From Chrysopilus asiliformis (taxonomy: Eukaryota > Arthropoda > Insecta > Diptera > Rhagionidae): a DNA stretch of 64,000 bases. Both the position numbers and the translations under genes were made by a program. Location of the stretch: the NCBI GenBank assembly GCA_964034945.1, contig OZ035960.1, forward strand, positions 29,809,487 through 29,873,486, read 5' to 3'. Every line of letters begins with the position of its first letter. Position 1 is the first letter of the stretch. Below the pieces are notes generated by a model. It was not told where the DNA came from. It did not search any database and saw only the letters and a program-made list of their open reading frames with translations. Below are positions 57,301 to 64,000 of the stretch, in pieces.

Positions 57301-57657
57301 AGAACAAATCTCATGTTCCCGTACTTTTCGATGCTGTTTGGGTAATCTACTCAAAATCCGTATGACAAAAAAAACTTGGTATGTCAGCCACCAATTGACA
57401 ATCATCGAAACCCAGGAAGGAATCGAGTTAGAAACTTGAATTTTGGTAAAAGAAATAGTTTTTCTATAAGGATTTGTATCTTGTATGGTTGAAATGGAGT
57501 AACTATGTCTCTCTTCCCTATTTTATAAAACAATATTGTTATGGCAAAAAATTTGAATCACTTACCCTGCTGGATATGCAAGTACGCCAGTTGTTGGAGA
57601 AACATCCAGGGCTGCATTGCTACAAACTGTTAATCCTAACACCTTTTTCAATTTTAT
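28192..57657 (-). CDS. Wdr62: Wdr62/MAPKBP1-type WD-repeat scaffold protein (5' exon missing)
   Basis: Seventeen exons, all GT-AG and phase-consistent: 57657-57566, 50218-50117, 50042-49898, 49822-49613, 49548-47398, 46633-46488, 46421-46123, 46051-45921, 41573-41471, 41161-38474, 33339-33253, 32935-32778, 32723-32636, 31565-31482, 31384-31148, 29727-29538, 28345-28192. They sum to 7065 nt (2354 residues and stop TGA at 28194-28192). The first traced exon begins in phase 0 with [11 protein letters not shown], a conserved start of the WD region, so one or more upstream exons carry the initiator. Residues to about 700 are WD repeats; the rest is a long disordered region and a helical C-terminus. 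Known: WDR62 and MAPKBP1 scaffold JNK signalling, and WDR62 localises to spindle poles and centrosomes and is a microcephaly gene. A TTTATT at 28089-28094 gives AATAAA about 100 nt past the stop. The gene spans over 29 kb because of TE-filled introns. Confidence 0.94.
28425..28870 (-). mobile_element. INE-1-like family A element, internally deleted
   Basis: Same ends as 21863-22443 (AACATAACAAAAGC; CACCATACGGGTATA) with a shortened middle and a GACGGACGGACGGACAGACG microsatellite. In the last Wdr62 intron, beside another family B piece (28890-29480). Confidence 0.65.
28890..29480 (-). repeat. INE-1-like family B fragments, Wdr62 last intron
   Basis: Blocks CATTTGTGTGGGAGAAGAGA, TTTACGATAAACTGCGAAAA, GATTCGATGCGTTACAAATG and the AAATGGTATACTAAATAT end are recognisable; GAGCTAATTGGTAAGAG-type repeats at about 29120-29165 are extra. 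Confidence 0.5.
29767..31147. other. Wdr62 intron: pogo-like end and an inverted-repeat element
   Basis: 29767-29793 reads TACAGTCGAGCCTCGATAAC, a pogo/Tigger-type single end. At 30251-30612 the ends read TTACAATGAAGCAGCAACAG and, inverted, TTACAATGAAGCAGCAACGC, suggesting a 360-bp TIR element. The rest is AT-rich with no exon recognised. Confidence 0.45.
32040..32545 (+). repeat. Helitron-like family D repeat in Wdr62 intron
   Basis: AAACGGCTGATCCGATTGAC, GTCCAGCCCCAACATAGACC and ACGCTTTTAGTCGGGCGAAG match 6830-7490 and, inverted, 13742-14050. Non-coding. Confidence 0.5.
33340..34225. other. AT-rich part of the 5.1-kb Wdr62 intron
   Basis: No coding sequence or repeat family recognised; poly-T runs and short AT microsatellites only. 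Confidence 0.4.
34226..34308. mobile_element. 83-bp hairpin MITE, pogo/Tigger-like ends
   Basis: CAGTAGAATCCCGATAATTC at the left and its complement at the right, perfect over about 25 bp, with two further CGATAATTCGTA/GCTAATTCGTA units in the centre. TA flanks (34224-34225, 34309-34310). Confidence 0.8.
34558..34935 (+). repeat. INE-1-like family B copy
   Basis: TTTAGTATACCGTTTGTGAT, ACTATATCATGGTGTTTGAG, GAGCTAGAGACGGGAAATTT, TTTTGCAATTTTCTCGAAAA. It provides the uninterrupted consensus showing where the mariner copy landed at 10129. Confidence 0.6.
35005..35565 (-). mobile_element. mariner/Tc1-type deletion derivative, copy 2 (both TIRs)
   Basis: 561 bp, TA on both sides (35003-35004, 35566-35567), TIRs of about 40 bp (GGGTCTTTCAATAACGACAT; GGGTCTTTCAACAAGGACAT). 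On the minus strand the frame starts [20 protein letters not shown], then is deleted and runs out of frame into the catalytic C-terminus seen in copy 1. The two copies have different deletion junctions. Confidence 0.85.
35767..36456. mobile_element. 690-bp TIR element, TCACCCTTGTTCTGAGATAC ends
   Basis: TIRs identical for about 29 bp (TCACCCTTGTTCTGAGATAC, GGCGTTA); ATAA at 35763-35766 and 36457-36460 is a likely target duplication. The interior has a GATTCGATTCGATT tract and no recognised transposase; the 141-codon minus-strand frame overlapping it looks accidental. Confidence 0.8.
37253..38056. mobile_element. GTGCCGCTCCACATGAGAG MITE, copy 3, carrying a nested MITE
   Basis: TIRs as in copy 1, TTA on both sides (37250-37252, 38057-38059). 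Split at CGAGTAA-CTCTCGAG by the element at 37540-37997. Just left of it (36960-37240) is a half-element with the GGCTGTCCATAAAATA end. Confidence 0.85.
37540..37997. mobile_element. 458-bp Harbinger-type MITE, TSD TAA
   Basis: Ends AGGTGTAAACAGAATTGCGG and, inward from the right, AGGTGTAAACAGAATTGCGG; TAA at 37537-37539 and 37998-38000. The subterminal GCTTCGGCTTCAGCTT repeats face each other. Confidence 0.9.
38474..41161 (-). CDS. Wdr62: Wdr62 large disordered central exon
   Basis: A 2688-nt exon, continuous with the 103-nt exon at 41573-41471. It encodes about 895 residues rich in Ser, Asn, Asp and Lys with no recognisable folded domain. Visible elements: an opening rich in Ala/Ser, several short motifs of form S-L-S/P-D-hydrophobic ([19 protein letters not shown]), an Arg/Ser stretch ([16 protein letters not shown]), and near its end a predicted coiled coil ([19 protein letters not shown]). 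In human WDR62 the equivalent region is also disordered and holds JNK-pathway contacts; whether that holds here is inference. Confidence 0.92.
41745..41945 (+). repeat. INE-1-like family B fragment
   Basis: AGTATATTAGATTTAGTATA, GAGCTACACCAGTGTTTGG, GAGCTAGAGACTTGAAATTT; 3' part missing. Confidence 0.6.
41950..42256. mobile_element. hAT-like MITE with CTAGGGCTGTT ends
   Basis: Left CTAGGGCTGTTGATAAGAAC, right inward CTAAGGCTGTTAAAAACCG; interior repeats GAACCGGGTACTCGG / GAATACCCGGTTCTTA in both orientations. Target duplication unclear. Confidence 0.5.
42318..42751. mobile_element. 434-bp TIR element with GCCGTACACTT ends
   Basis: GCCGTACACTTCAACTAAGC at the left and GCCGTACACTTGAGCTAAGC inward from the right. 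The subterminal parts are full of AGCTAAGC, GTAGTT and GCGAGC repeats; the middle includes a short [13 protein letters not shown] frame. Confidence 0.7.
43123..43900. mobile_element. 778-bp TA-flanked TIR element carrying a Myb/SANT-like fragment
   Basis: Perfect 27-bp TIRs starting CAGCGATTTTTGTGCAAAAG; TA at 43121-43122 and 43901-43902. It is inserted in a satellite-family repeat (43020-43118 and 43903-44165). A piece of its left region (TGATAATTTTCCAGTGATA, ATGAAATGGAAAGTTT) is also at 42815-42870. Confidence 0.8.
43251..43439 (-). pseudogene. zeste-type Myb/SANT-like DNA-binding domain fragment
   Basis: The minus-strand frame reads [17 protein letters not shown], then [30 protein letters not shown], the pattern of the Myb_DNA-bind_5/zeste-like helix-turn-helix (T-x-E-Q...L-x-E...W-x-E-I...N). 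No upstream start and a frame that trails off: a remnant or a gene piece carried by the element. Such domains occur in regulators and in second proteins of PIF/Harbinger transposons. Confidence 0.55.
44490..44645. mobile_element. 156-bp MITE with ATGCCTG...CATGGCTACTTTCG ends
   Basis: Left ATGCCTGGATGACACATGGC, right inward ATGCCTGTATCAAACATGGC, both followed by TACTTTCG. The centre holds GTCAGTCAATCAATCAGTCA. Confidence 0.65.
44646..45920. other. AT-rich part of the Wdr62 intron 45920-41574
   Basis: Nothing recognised apart from a weak GAAGCTGTCTGTAAGTCACG stretch at about 44810 that resembles the GGGGCTGTCCATAAAATACG MITE end. Confidence 0.4.
45921..46633 (-). CDS. Wdr62: Wdr62 linker exons ([16 protein letters not shown] region)
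   Basis: Three exons, 46633-46488, 46421-46123 and 46051-45921, joined through phases 2 and 1. They encode an acidic stretch ([20 protein letters not shown]), then [18 protein letters not shown], a basic helical segment, a Ser/Thr-rich disordered stretch, and a Lys/Glu-rich helix ending in EAKQKLEN. The donor of the first exon is GTAATT. Nothing here suggests a folded domain; helical linker segments fit a scaffold. Confidence 0.9.
47398..50218 (-). CDS. Wdr62: Wdr62 WD-repeat domain exons
   Basis: Four exons (50218-50117, 50042-49898, 49822-49613, 49548-47398) with introns of 64-75 bp. They encode most of the tandem WD propeller region: [86 protein letters not shown]. These match the two-propeller architecture of WDR62/MAPKBP1. 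After FIWQVPHDM the 2.15-kb exon continues into low-complexity Ser/Pro/Gln sequence that includes LPQWAKRKG and GRWAQRGG, short motifs conserved in vertebrate WDR62 (LPLWAKR; GRWAER). Confidence 0.95.
50547..51220 (+). mobile_element. 5'-truncated non-LTR retrotransposon (RNase H and C-terminal zinc motif, TAACC tail)
   Basis: One frame reads [20 protein letters not shown], the end of a retroelement RNase H domain; after a frameshift a second (about 50766-51107) reads [40 protein letters not shown], the C-x2-C...H-x3-C motif that ends ORF2 of many I/Jockey/R1-type elements. The 3' end is a CCTAA repeat (51203-51222). Flanked by an 11-bp direct repeat TAATATATGAA (50536-50546, 51221-51231), as expected for target-primed insertion. 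Dead copy. Confidence 0.85.
51555..52000 (-). pseudogene. degenerate mariner/Tc1-like transposase remnant
   Basis: A minus-strand stretch at about 51665-51570 reads [20 protein letters not shown], close in style to the pre-catalytic segment of mariner-type transposases (HKA...QKFL...I..FI); the following catalytic motif is not preserved. Upstream frames are broken. Low confidence. Confidence 0.3.
52310..52486 (-). pseudogene. possible degenerate RpL32-like retrocopy
   Basis: Starts ATGGCAAAACCGG (52486) with [14 protein letters not shown], then short matches in changing frames to an RpL32-like order (GID; YVSKKT; RRHLPP). Frameshifts and stops throughout. It has a GTATGT that could mimic a donor, but the Wdr62 junction 57566/50218 already fits exactly. 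Speculative. Confidence 0.22.
52907..53433 (-). mobile_element. INE-1-like family A copy in the first traced Wdr62 intron
   Basis: AACATAACAAAAGCTATAAT start, CAGACGGACAGACAGACG microsatellite, CACCATACGGGTATAAA end; full length, moderately diverged. Confidence 0.75.
53575..53806. mobile_element. 232-bp piggyBac-type MITE, TSD TTAA
   Basis: TTAA at 53571-53574 and 53807-53810; ends CCCTTTGTTGACAGTCGGC and, inward, CCCTTTGTGGACCAGGAAG. TTAA target plus CCC start is the piggyBac signature. Confidence 0.85.
55006..55638. mobile_element. 633-bp hAT-type MITE, TSD GTGTCGAC
   Basis: Perfect 8-bp duplication GTGTCGAC (54998-55005, 55639-55646); TIR CAGGGTTGGGACTT. Subterminal GGTACTAGATT/AGTACC repeats; no transposase. 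Confidence 0.92.
56056..56164. mobile_element. 109-bp MITE with CACGGCAAAAAATC ends
   Basis: Left CACGGCAAAAAATCCTGGAG, right inward CACGGCAAAAAATCTTGGAG. A partial copy is at 7500-7597. Confidence 0.75.
56270..57365. repeat. direct-repeat copy 2
   Basis: Uninterrupted counterpart of 53530-55990, about 80% similar by eye. No coding region recognised; the identity of the duplicated unit is unknown. Confidence 0.65.
57566..57657 (-). CDS. Wdr62: Wdr62 first traced coding exon (start of WD region)
   Basis: The acceptor TTTCTTACAG ends at 57658 and the donor is GTAAGT at 57565. The 92-nt exon encodes [11 protein letters not shown]...[16 protein letters not shown] and joins in phase to the exon at 50218, completing [12 protein letters not shown], the family's first WD blade. 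It lies 7.3 kb upstream of the next exon. The exon(s) encoding the initiator methionine were not found between here and the window end. Confidence 0.88.
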
Positions 57658-57965
57658 CTGTAAGAAAAAAATAAAACACAAAAATGTTATTCAAAAATGT
57701 TATGAAAAAAATCGATTAATTTTAAATAAACAAAGAATAAAGAAAATAAAAAAATCTTTAAATCCAAGGTTAGGTAAATTTCCGATAGAATCATTAATCC
57801 GCAAGTTGCCGGCCTTTTATTTTATAAATGGAATTTGCGGTCATTTTGCTGTCATCATTTATCTCGCAAACATATTTCAAAGGCGAAGGCGTCTGATGGA
57901 ATCTCTACTACGTGATTCCAATTTTTCTGAGGTTTACTACACCTGCGTACAGTACAGGTGGAAAT

Positions 57966-58690
57966 AGAAATCTGTCCAATATATGAATGGACACCAAATA
58001 CAACACATATGTATATATGCACTAATTGAAACTGTAATTAGACAACAAAGTGTTGAAACGATTTAAAGATCGTTAATAAAACACTTCTTTTGGATTAATT
58101 GCGCATCACCGTTGATTCTTTACTCGTTTGCGTGAAACTACTTTTGTTTGTTGCGTTAAATTTATATTTTTAGAATCTAAACATTTATGACATAATCGAG
58201 GTAATCTTCTATGCCACCCAACAAAATGAATAAATTCCAATGTTTTAATAAATAAATCTTCGAGGACATTTAAATGGAGTTAATTTTTTTCGACATTTGA
58301 TCAAATCATTTCTGTCAAATGGGATTATGCGTTTTAAGATGATACTTTTTGCCAAGGCTATACCTGCCACTTGGATTTCAACAACGTCTATTTTGAATGC
58401 ACTATTGAATATAATCGCTGAAACTTATATTGTCTATTCAATTGATTACATCTGTGTGTATTGATCTCTGTTTTTGTTTTGATATTTTGTCAAATTATTC
58501 ATGCAGTATTTTGAAACTGTGTGAGATTAACAAACTTTGAATTATAAAAAATTGTGCGTGATTTGTATTTTTCATAGATTTCAATCTCCATTCAAATGTT
58601 CTAATTAAGACATTTCTTTCAGAGATTTGAAAGTTTATCATTCAGAGATTTGGAACTGTGTTAAAAAAATGTTGACTCAACTCGCAGATT
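57966..58690. other. unassigned AT-rich stretch upstream of Wdr62 exon
   Basis: No exon or RNA gene recognised. AATAAAACACTTCTTTTGG at 58075 might be a retroelement or transcript 3' end but has no supporting structure. Confidence 0.35.
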
Positions 58691-59690
58691 CAAAGTTAAA
58701 ATATCAGTTGTGGTCAACACAAAACTTTCTTCTACAAAATCTACGACCCTGTGCAATTTACGCTAGAGCCCTGTCGTATTGTTAACCCAATACAACCTCC
58801 CAATAAATTGTTGGTTCATCCAAAAATATCAAAAACGTACAAAATTTGAGATAACTTGAGAACTGTAAAAGATATCACTTTACGGTAAATGGCAAAAATG
58901 TAGAAAATGTTAACAATTTTAATTATTCTTTTAACTGATTTGTCGAAAAACCATTAATTTGCAAGTAATTTGCAAAAATATATTTTTTTATATTTTAATC
59001 TAAATATCTCAATAACGGTAAAATATAACGGATAACGGTAAAAGACAAAATTGTGCAGAATGCCATTCTCATTAATTCACTTCATACATTCAGTCAGCAA
59101 AAACCCGCTAGTTTTCGAGATAATCGCAAAAAACTGTTTTTTTTTTTTGAAATAACAGTTTATCTCGATAACAGGTTGAGATATCGAGTTATAGCTAAAG
59201 ACAAAAGTGTGGGAAATTTTATTTTCTCCAAGTTTTTTCATACTTAAGGCCACTAAAAACGCGTAGTTTGGGAGTAAATCGAGAAAAACGAAATTGCGAT
59301 GTTTGAAAAACCGCCATTTTGGATACTTCCAGTTAACGGATTTCCACCGTCCCATTTCAGGACCCAACATGCCCATAAAATTTCATGGCGCTAGCTCTAT
59401 TAGTTTTTGAGAAATCTTGTACACAGACTGACAGACAGACTGACAGACTGACAGACTGACAGACTGACAGACTGACAGACTGACAGACTGACAGACTGAC
59501 AGACTGACAGACTGACAGACTGACAGACTGACAGACAGACTGACAGACAGACTGACATACAGAAAGACATTTGGGTAATATGACTCCAATCGACTCGGGA
59601 AATGTTTTTTAGGCAAAATTCGGTGGTCGATCTTTTCCATAAATACATACCTTATAATTCTTCGTATAAGAAAGTAAAAATTGAGAACAT
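58690..59690 (-). repeat. CTGTCAGT-family element, copy 4 (inverted relative to copy 1)
   Basis: Reverse complement of 205-1465 over its whole length, with a shorter array (59421-59561). Both termini are present (AAGAAAGTAAAAA at 59670-59683; CAGTTGTGGTCAACACAAAA at 58705). Confidence 0.85.
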
Positions 59691-60829
59691 ATGAGTATAA
59701 TGTAGAACAGGAATATTTAGATATGGGGTTAAATTAAATCATACATCAACGTGAAGGTTTGTATCAAATGAATCTTCACACCCACTAAGTTTTATTGTAT
59801 CATATTTTAGGTCTAATAAATATCTCTCAAATCATATATAGAACCATATAAAAATGATAAAAATATATAATCAAACATAATTTTGTCACCTTTATTCTTA
59901 TTTGATTGTCATACTGTGAAATATGTTTCAACTTTTATTTTATTGAATCATTTTTATCATTGAGAGCTCTAACATAAAAACTTCTGTGCAAACATTTGAA
60001 ATTGACGAGTAAATAAACGCAATACAAATGTGACTCATAATTAATGTTAAAATTGTCCAAAATGTCATGGACTAGGTTTATTGACTTTAATTGTTCTCAA
60101 GATAGACAGATGGTTGTTGTCTGATGATTGCAACCCACAAACTATACGTTTTCGAATCAACGACACAATCTCGTCATGTAAAACCAAAATCTTTTGACGT
60201 GGTGATGTCTGTACCTTTTATCGTTATAATAAATTTTAAATATTTAGTTTTTTTTTATTGTGGAACTTCTATAATGAAATTTGATATTAAATGAAATGTG
60301 GGAAAAGATGTACAATTGGGATTGGCGGGCATGATAGAATTTTAGGAAGTTGAAATATGTCGAATTAAATTTATGTCAACTCTTGTTGCTAAGCATGGAA
60401 CTATGGAAGATGAGATATCAAAAAAAAAAAAAAAATGCGACAAAACAGGACTTAATCGTAGAAACTTCAAAGTGTATGGAAAACTCAGCAAAATTACGAA
60501 TTATAGTTAACTTATTCAATTTAGAAGGCTCATCTAGAAGAAATGCATCCTAAAAGTCAACTGGTTAGCAAAATTGCCCCCAGCTTAGGATTTTTATCTC
60601 AGAATGGCAACTCATACCATAAAATTTCGTTCGCAGTTAGTCTGAGGCTTAAACTTTTCGGACTTGGAATTACAGGAAGGTTTCTAATTTGAGGCGCGCA
60701 CTAGGTGGTTAACATGGTGCTAAAGTCACAAGTGGCGGTTCTTGAAACATCATGCTACGTGCTCGCCTGATATGCAGTGCGCGTTTGAATTAAGAAATTG
60801 TCGTAATATTTCTTTGTTAATAAACATAA
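59691..60829. other. AT-rich stretch with no gene seen
   Basis: No supported coding sequence, RNA gene or repeat family. Confidence 0.4.
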
Positions 60830-61120
60830 TATTTAAAAAAAAATCCATTTATATAGGAGAGGGGGAAAGGAGTGGTCCTATTAGATTTTACAAATTTTGC
60901 AATATGATTCACCGTTTTCGAGAAAATTGCAAAAAACTGTTTCTTTTGTATAGGGGAGGGGGGAAGGAACTATACAAAATTTCAAGTCTACAAAATTTCA
61001 AGTCTCTAGTTTAATCCTTTTGAAAATTATGGTGTTCACAGACGGACGGACGGACTTGCGTAAATCAAAATCTTTTGTCATTTTGGCATGGAACATGCTT
61101 TTATTAAAAGATTAAGCTCT
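60830..61120 (-). repeat. INE-1-like family B-related fragment
   Basis: CCATTTATATAGGAGAGGGG, CGTTTTCGAGAAAATTGCAA, CAAGTCTCTAGTTTAATCC and a CGGACGGACGGAC tract match 14560-14920. Confidence 0.5.
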
Positions 61121-61439
61121 ATTGAAAATGGGAAAAATTGAACCACCCTCCCATAAAAATGAAAAAAAAATGTTTTCCCAAAACGGTTCGTTTTTTCAAA
61201 AAAAATTAGGTTCTATGGGAGGATAACAATATTCGAATGTAAAAAACCGCGTCAAAAGCGGTTATGGTTTACTGGCAGAAGCCGATTTTAAAAATTTCGT
61301 TACATCCATGTATACGAACAAATGCACACACATACAGACATGTTGCCGAATCATTGAACTGAGTCGATGGGCTTATGTCCAGGGGACGGGCAGTGCTCCG
61401 TTATGATTTCGGTTTTTCAAATGATTTTAATACCTTTTT

Positions 61440-62080
61440 TATATGTGAGGAAAGTAAAAACATTATCCTTGCAGGACCTTCCGTTTTGAATTTTGTAATT
61501 TTCGAACACAGGATTCATGATCAGTGACTCCGAAAACCCTCTATTGTAAATTTTTTCACGGAAAATGACAAAAACGAGATTTGCGTTATCCGTTTCGGAT
61601 TTTTAAATTCCAACACGAGATTCTGAATCAGCGACCTCAAAAAACCTGAATGATATTTTTCACCCTCCTAAGGTCAAGCGCGCACCGCATTGGCAAGCAT
61701 GCAGAATGGTGCCGAAGTGGCAATTAGAGTTTTTAAAACACCTTTAAAAATTAGTATTTCAGCGTACATCGAAGTAGATTTAAATAGAAATAAGCAAGTA
61801 GTAAATAAGTAAGTCAAAATACATTTCGTTTCCAGTTGCCATATTGGTTTGTACGAGTTTTAAAAAATTGAAATTGCCAACTCGGTGTGCGCCTGCACTA
61901 ATAGGAAGGCTTTAGGCAAAAATCAAGGTTTCAAAACACCAAAACTAAATCCCCTTAAGGGTAGAATTTTGGAAAATTCCGCTTTAGTGAACACGCCTAC
62001 ATCAAGGACGCAATATACAGTGAAAATTTCAGGTTCCTCGTTCCAGGGGTTGATGATTTAATCAGGACAAACGCGTTTAT
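61440..62080 (-). repeat. satellite-family relative
   Basis: CCTTGCAGGACCTTCCGTTT, ATGATCAGTGACTCCGAAAA, ATTCTGAATCAGCGACCTCA, CAGTGAAAATTTCAGGTTCC; same organisation as 43903-44165 but more diverged. Confidence 0.5.
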
Positions 62081-63758
62081 AGATTTTAAGTCAACACAAA
62101 CCTAATTTTTCTCAGTCGTGCTAGGAGTCTAAGTGCCGCCTTGGAAAAAATAAATTAAATTCTTCATGGCCAAATTTAAATTTTGTTAATTTGTCACAAT
62201 AGTTTACACAATATTTCTTCAATTCAATTGCTTTTTAATCGAACAAAAATCTGCAACCGTTAAATTTGGCGCCTTTGAAGATATAAATCTTTCAACTTAT
62301 TCTTTGAAATATGTAAAGGTGTAAGACTCATTTGTATTTATATTTGACTTGGACGTGATTGCACTGCTTAAATCAAAACTCAAATCGTGTTATTACAAAG
62401 TCCGTCACATTCAACTTATAATATTAAGCTGTTTGATTTCTGATGTACAATTAGAAAGGGTTAAGAAAATTGTTCAGAGTGGATATCAAAGGAAATGCAA
62501 ATAAAGTCGATACCATTCCCATGCGTCGAGGTAAAGGCGAAGGTGCGCACATACATTACGTTTAATTCGTATGTGAGTACACATTTCCAAGTTAGCTGGT
62601 GTCGTTGACATTCTAAAAGTCTTGTGAAATGTGTGACTTGAGCTTTGTTTTAATTTTTTTTTGTTTGTTTGCTAAGTACCTAGAGACTGGTTAAATAAAA
62701 TTGTAACAGGTAAATCTGGGCTTTAAAGTATGCTTATATTTACACTATTTCAACAGATAGCCTAGCATATATCGTATGATTTGAATGTTAAAATATGTAT
62801 AAAAGGGAGACAGAGTGTACAAGTTGGTGATCTTAGATTTAAATTTTCTCCAAAGATAAGATCACGGGCAAGAAACAAAACACGGCATGGTGCTGCAGCT
62901 TAAACTGGGATATGTTCACTTTCGAAAGAGTGAGTTTCTTGTGAGGTCTTAGCCACAGATTTTGCTTGAATCTGCGCCGTGTCGCGTTGCCTTGATTGCT
63001 TTTACGGCTTTGAGACCAGACCGTAAAATAAGGTTTTGGCGACTAAATAACAATAGTAAGAATTTGAAAGCGGTTAATAAAATAAAATTGATCGAAAAAT
63101 ATTTCCTTGGTTATGGTATTTAGGGTTTTGTAATTCACGTTTATCTGAACGTAGTTAGAAATATGCAAAATAGTGCAAGATGGAAAAAACTGCACCCACC
63201 CAAGTAACCCAGTTTAGAATCAATGGGACAGTTTATGGGTCGCCAGAAACCTTTTTATTAGTAAAATTAATACGCCAATATTTATCTTAATCAACATTAC
63301 AGTTTCGATCCACGAATTCCTTTCAAATGTAAATTAATTTGTCAATTTATTCATATTTTTGTTTGGTAAATTAAGACGTTAACACCTTTTTGAATTGGTT
63401 TGGAAGCACTGAAGAAATATCTTTTATTAAACATTGTGAGAATGAAACTGTGGCTAAATAAAATTAATTGGGTACTTTTCTCTCATAAATCATTACGTAA
63501 GAAATCAAAAGGCGTATATTTTTATAATCACATCGACCAGAAATTTTTAGGCAATCGAAAATCAAATTGTGTGGGTTTAATTAGTTGGAGTAGATTTTTA
63601 TACTAAAACCATTAGGATTTTTGAGTAAACCTAGATTCTTCGACAAACTTGAAAACAAAAATATTTGGAGAGAATCTTAAAGTTCTTAAGATTTTTTAAA
63701 TCTAGTATTGCAATAATTAAATATTCTTGAGTGCTCGTGTCATAAAAGAAAACTCTTA
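62081..63758. other. AT-rich region with a possible TATA-box promoter
   Basis: At about 62798 TATAAAAGGGAGACAGAGTG reads as a good TATA box; AATAAGG and TTTTGGCGACTAAATAAC follow near 63030-63050. No ORF is attached. No Wdr62 first exon was recognised. Confidence 0.3.
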
Positions 63759-64000
63759 AGGTGCCGCTCCACATGAGAGTAAATACGGGAGTAACTCTCA
63801 AAAACTCTCGAGAGTTACTCGCAGGAGGTTGTCCATTTGAGAGTTAATTTCGCCGATTTTTCTCTTTTAAAGACCAATATCTTGATTTGCTTGGCGAGTT
63901 CTCGAGAGCTACTAGCGAAATTGAAATGCCGTTCGTATCTGGCGAGCAACTCCCCAAGAGGTCAGTGGGTGCGTGTCGACTAGAGAGTAGAATCACTTTT
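63759..64000. mobile_element. GTGCCGCTCCACATGAGAG MITE, copy 4, cut by the window end
   Basis: Opens AGGTGCCGCTCCACATGAGA behind TTA, continues ACTCTCGAGAGTTACTCGC and GACTAGAGAGTAGAATC; the far TIR is outside the window. Confidence 0.8.

Noticed and set aside
57617..57967. Plus-strand 116-codon frame
   Set aside because: Antisense to the Wdr62 exon 57657-57566; low-complexity and without family resemblance.

Overview
The window looks like nuclear DNA of an insect, most likely a lower (nematoceran) fly. It is AT-rich, has short GT-AG introns of about 55-75 bp between longer repeat-filled ones, carries three recognisable insect genes, and more than half of the rest is small mobile-element sequence. 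The fly placement is an inference from gene content; no species can be read from the sequence.

Genes. (1) Plus strand, 1794-8717: the 3' part of a CSPG4/NG2-family gene (Drosophila kon-tiki/perdido), with seven CSPG-type repeats, a transmembrane helix and a C-terminal QYWV PDZ-binding motif; its 5' exons lie before the window. (2) Minus strand, 12840-9122: a four-exon single-CRD TNF receptor resembling Drosophila Grindelwald, including a 45-nt exon too short for ORF finding. It converges tail to tail with kon; their stop codons are about 400 bp apart. (3) Minus strand, 57657-28192: a Wdr62/MAPKBP1-type WD-repeat scaffold, 17 exons traced with every splice phase consistent (7065 nt, 2354 residues); only the first exon(s) are missing. 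Grindelwald-type receptors and Wdr62/MAPKBP1 proteins both act in JNK signalling and here are neighbours.

Layout. 1-8.7 kb kon, with introns packed with transposable elements (TEs). 8.7-12.9 kb the TNF receptor. 12.9-28.2 kb intergenic: Helitron-like and INE-1-like repeats, a 1.33-kb satellite/foldback element almost identical to one in a kon intron 11 kb away, a 2.3-kb terminal-inverted-repeat (TIR) element with a recurring internal motif and several nested insertions, then about 4.5 kb of AT-rich DNA with no gene seen. 28.2-57.7 kb Wdr62, whose large introns hold mariner deletion derivatives, hAT-, piggyBac-, Harbinger- and Tc1-type miniature elements, a TIR element carrying a Myb/SANT fragment, and a 5'-truncated non-LTR retrotransposon. 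57.7-64 kb repeats and AT-rich sequence in which no exon was found; it may be the first Wdr62 intron or upstream DNA.

No tRNA, rRNA or CRISPR array was seen. Many open frames in the repeats (the CTGTCAGT arrays, the 122-bp satellite) are open only because the repeat lacks stops and are not annotated as genes. Exon boundaries were placed by hand from splice signals, phase and family similarity, without transcript data.
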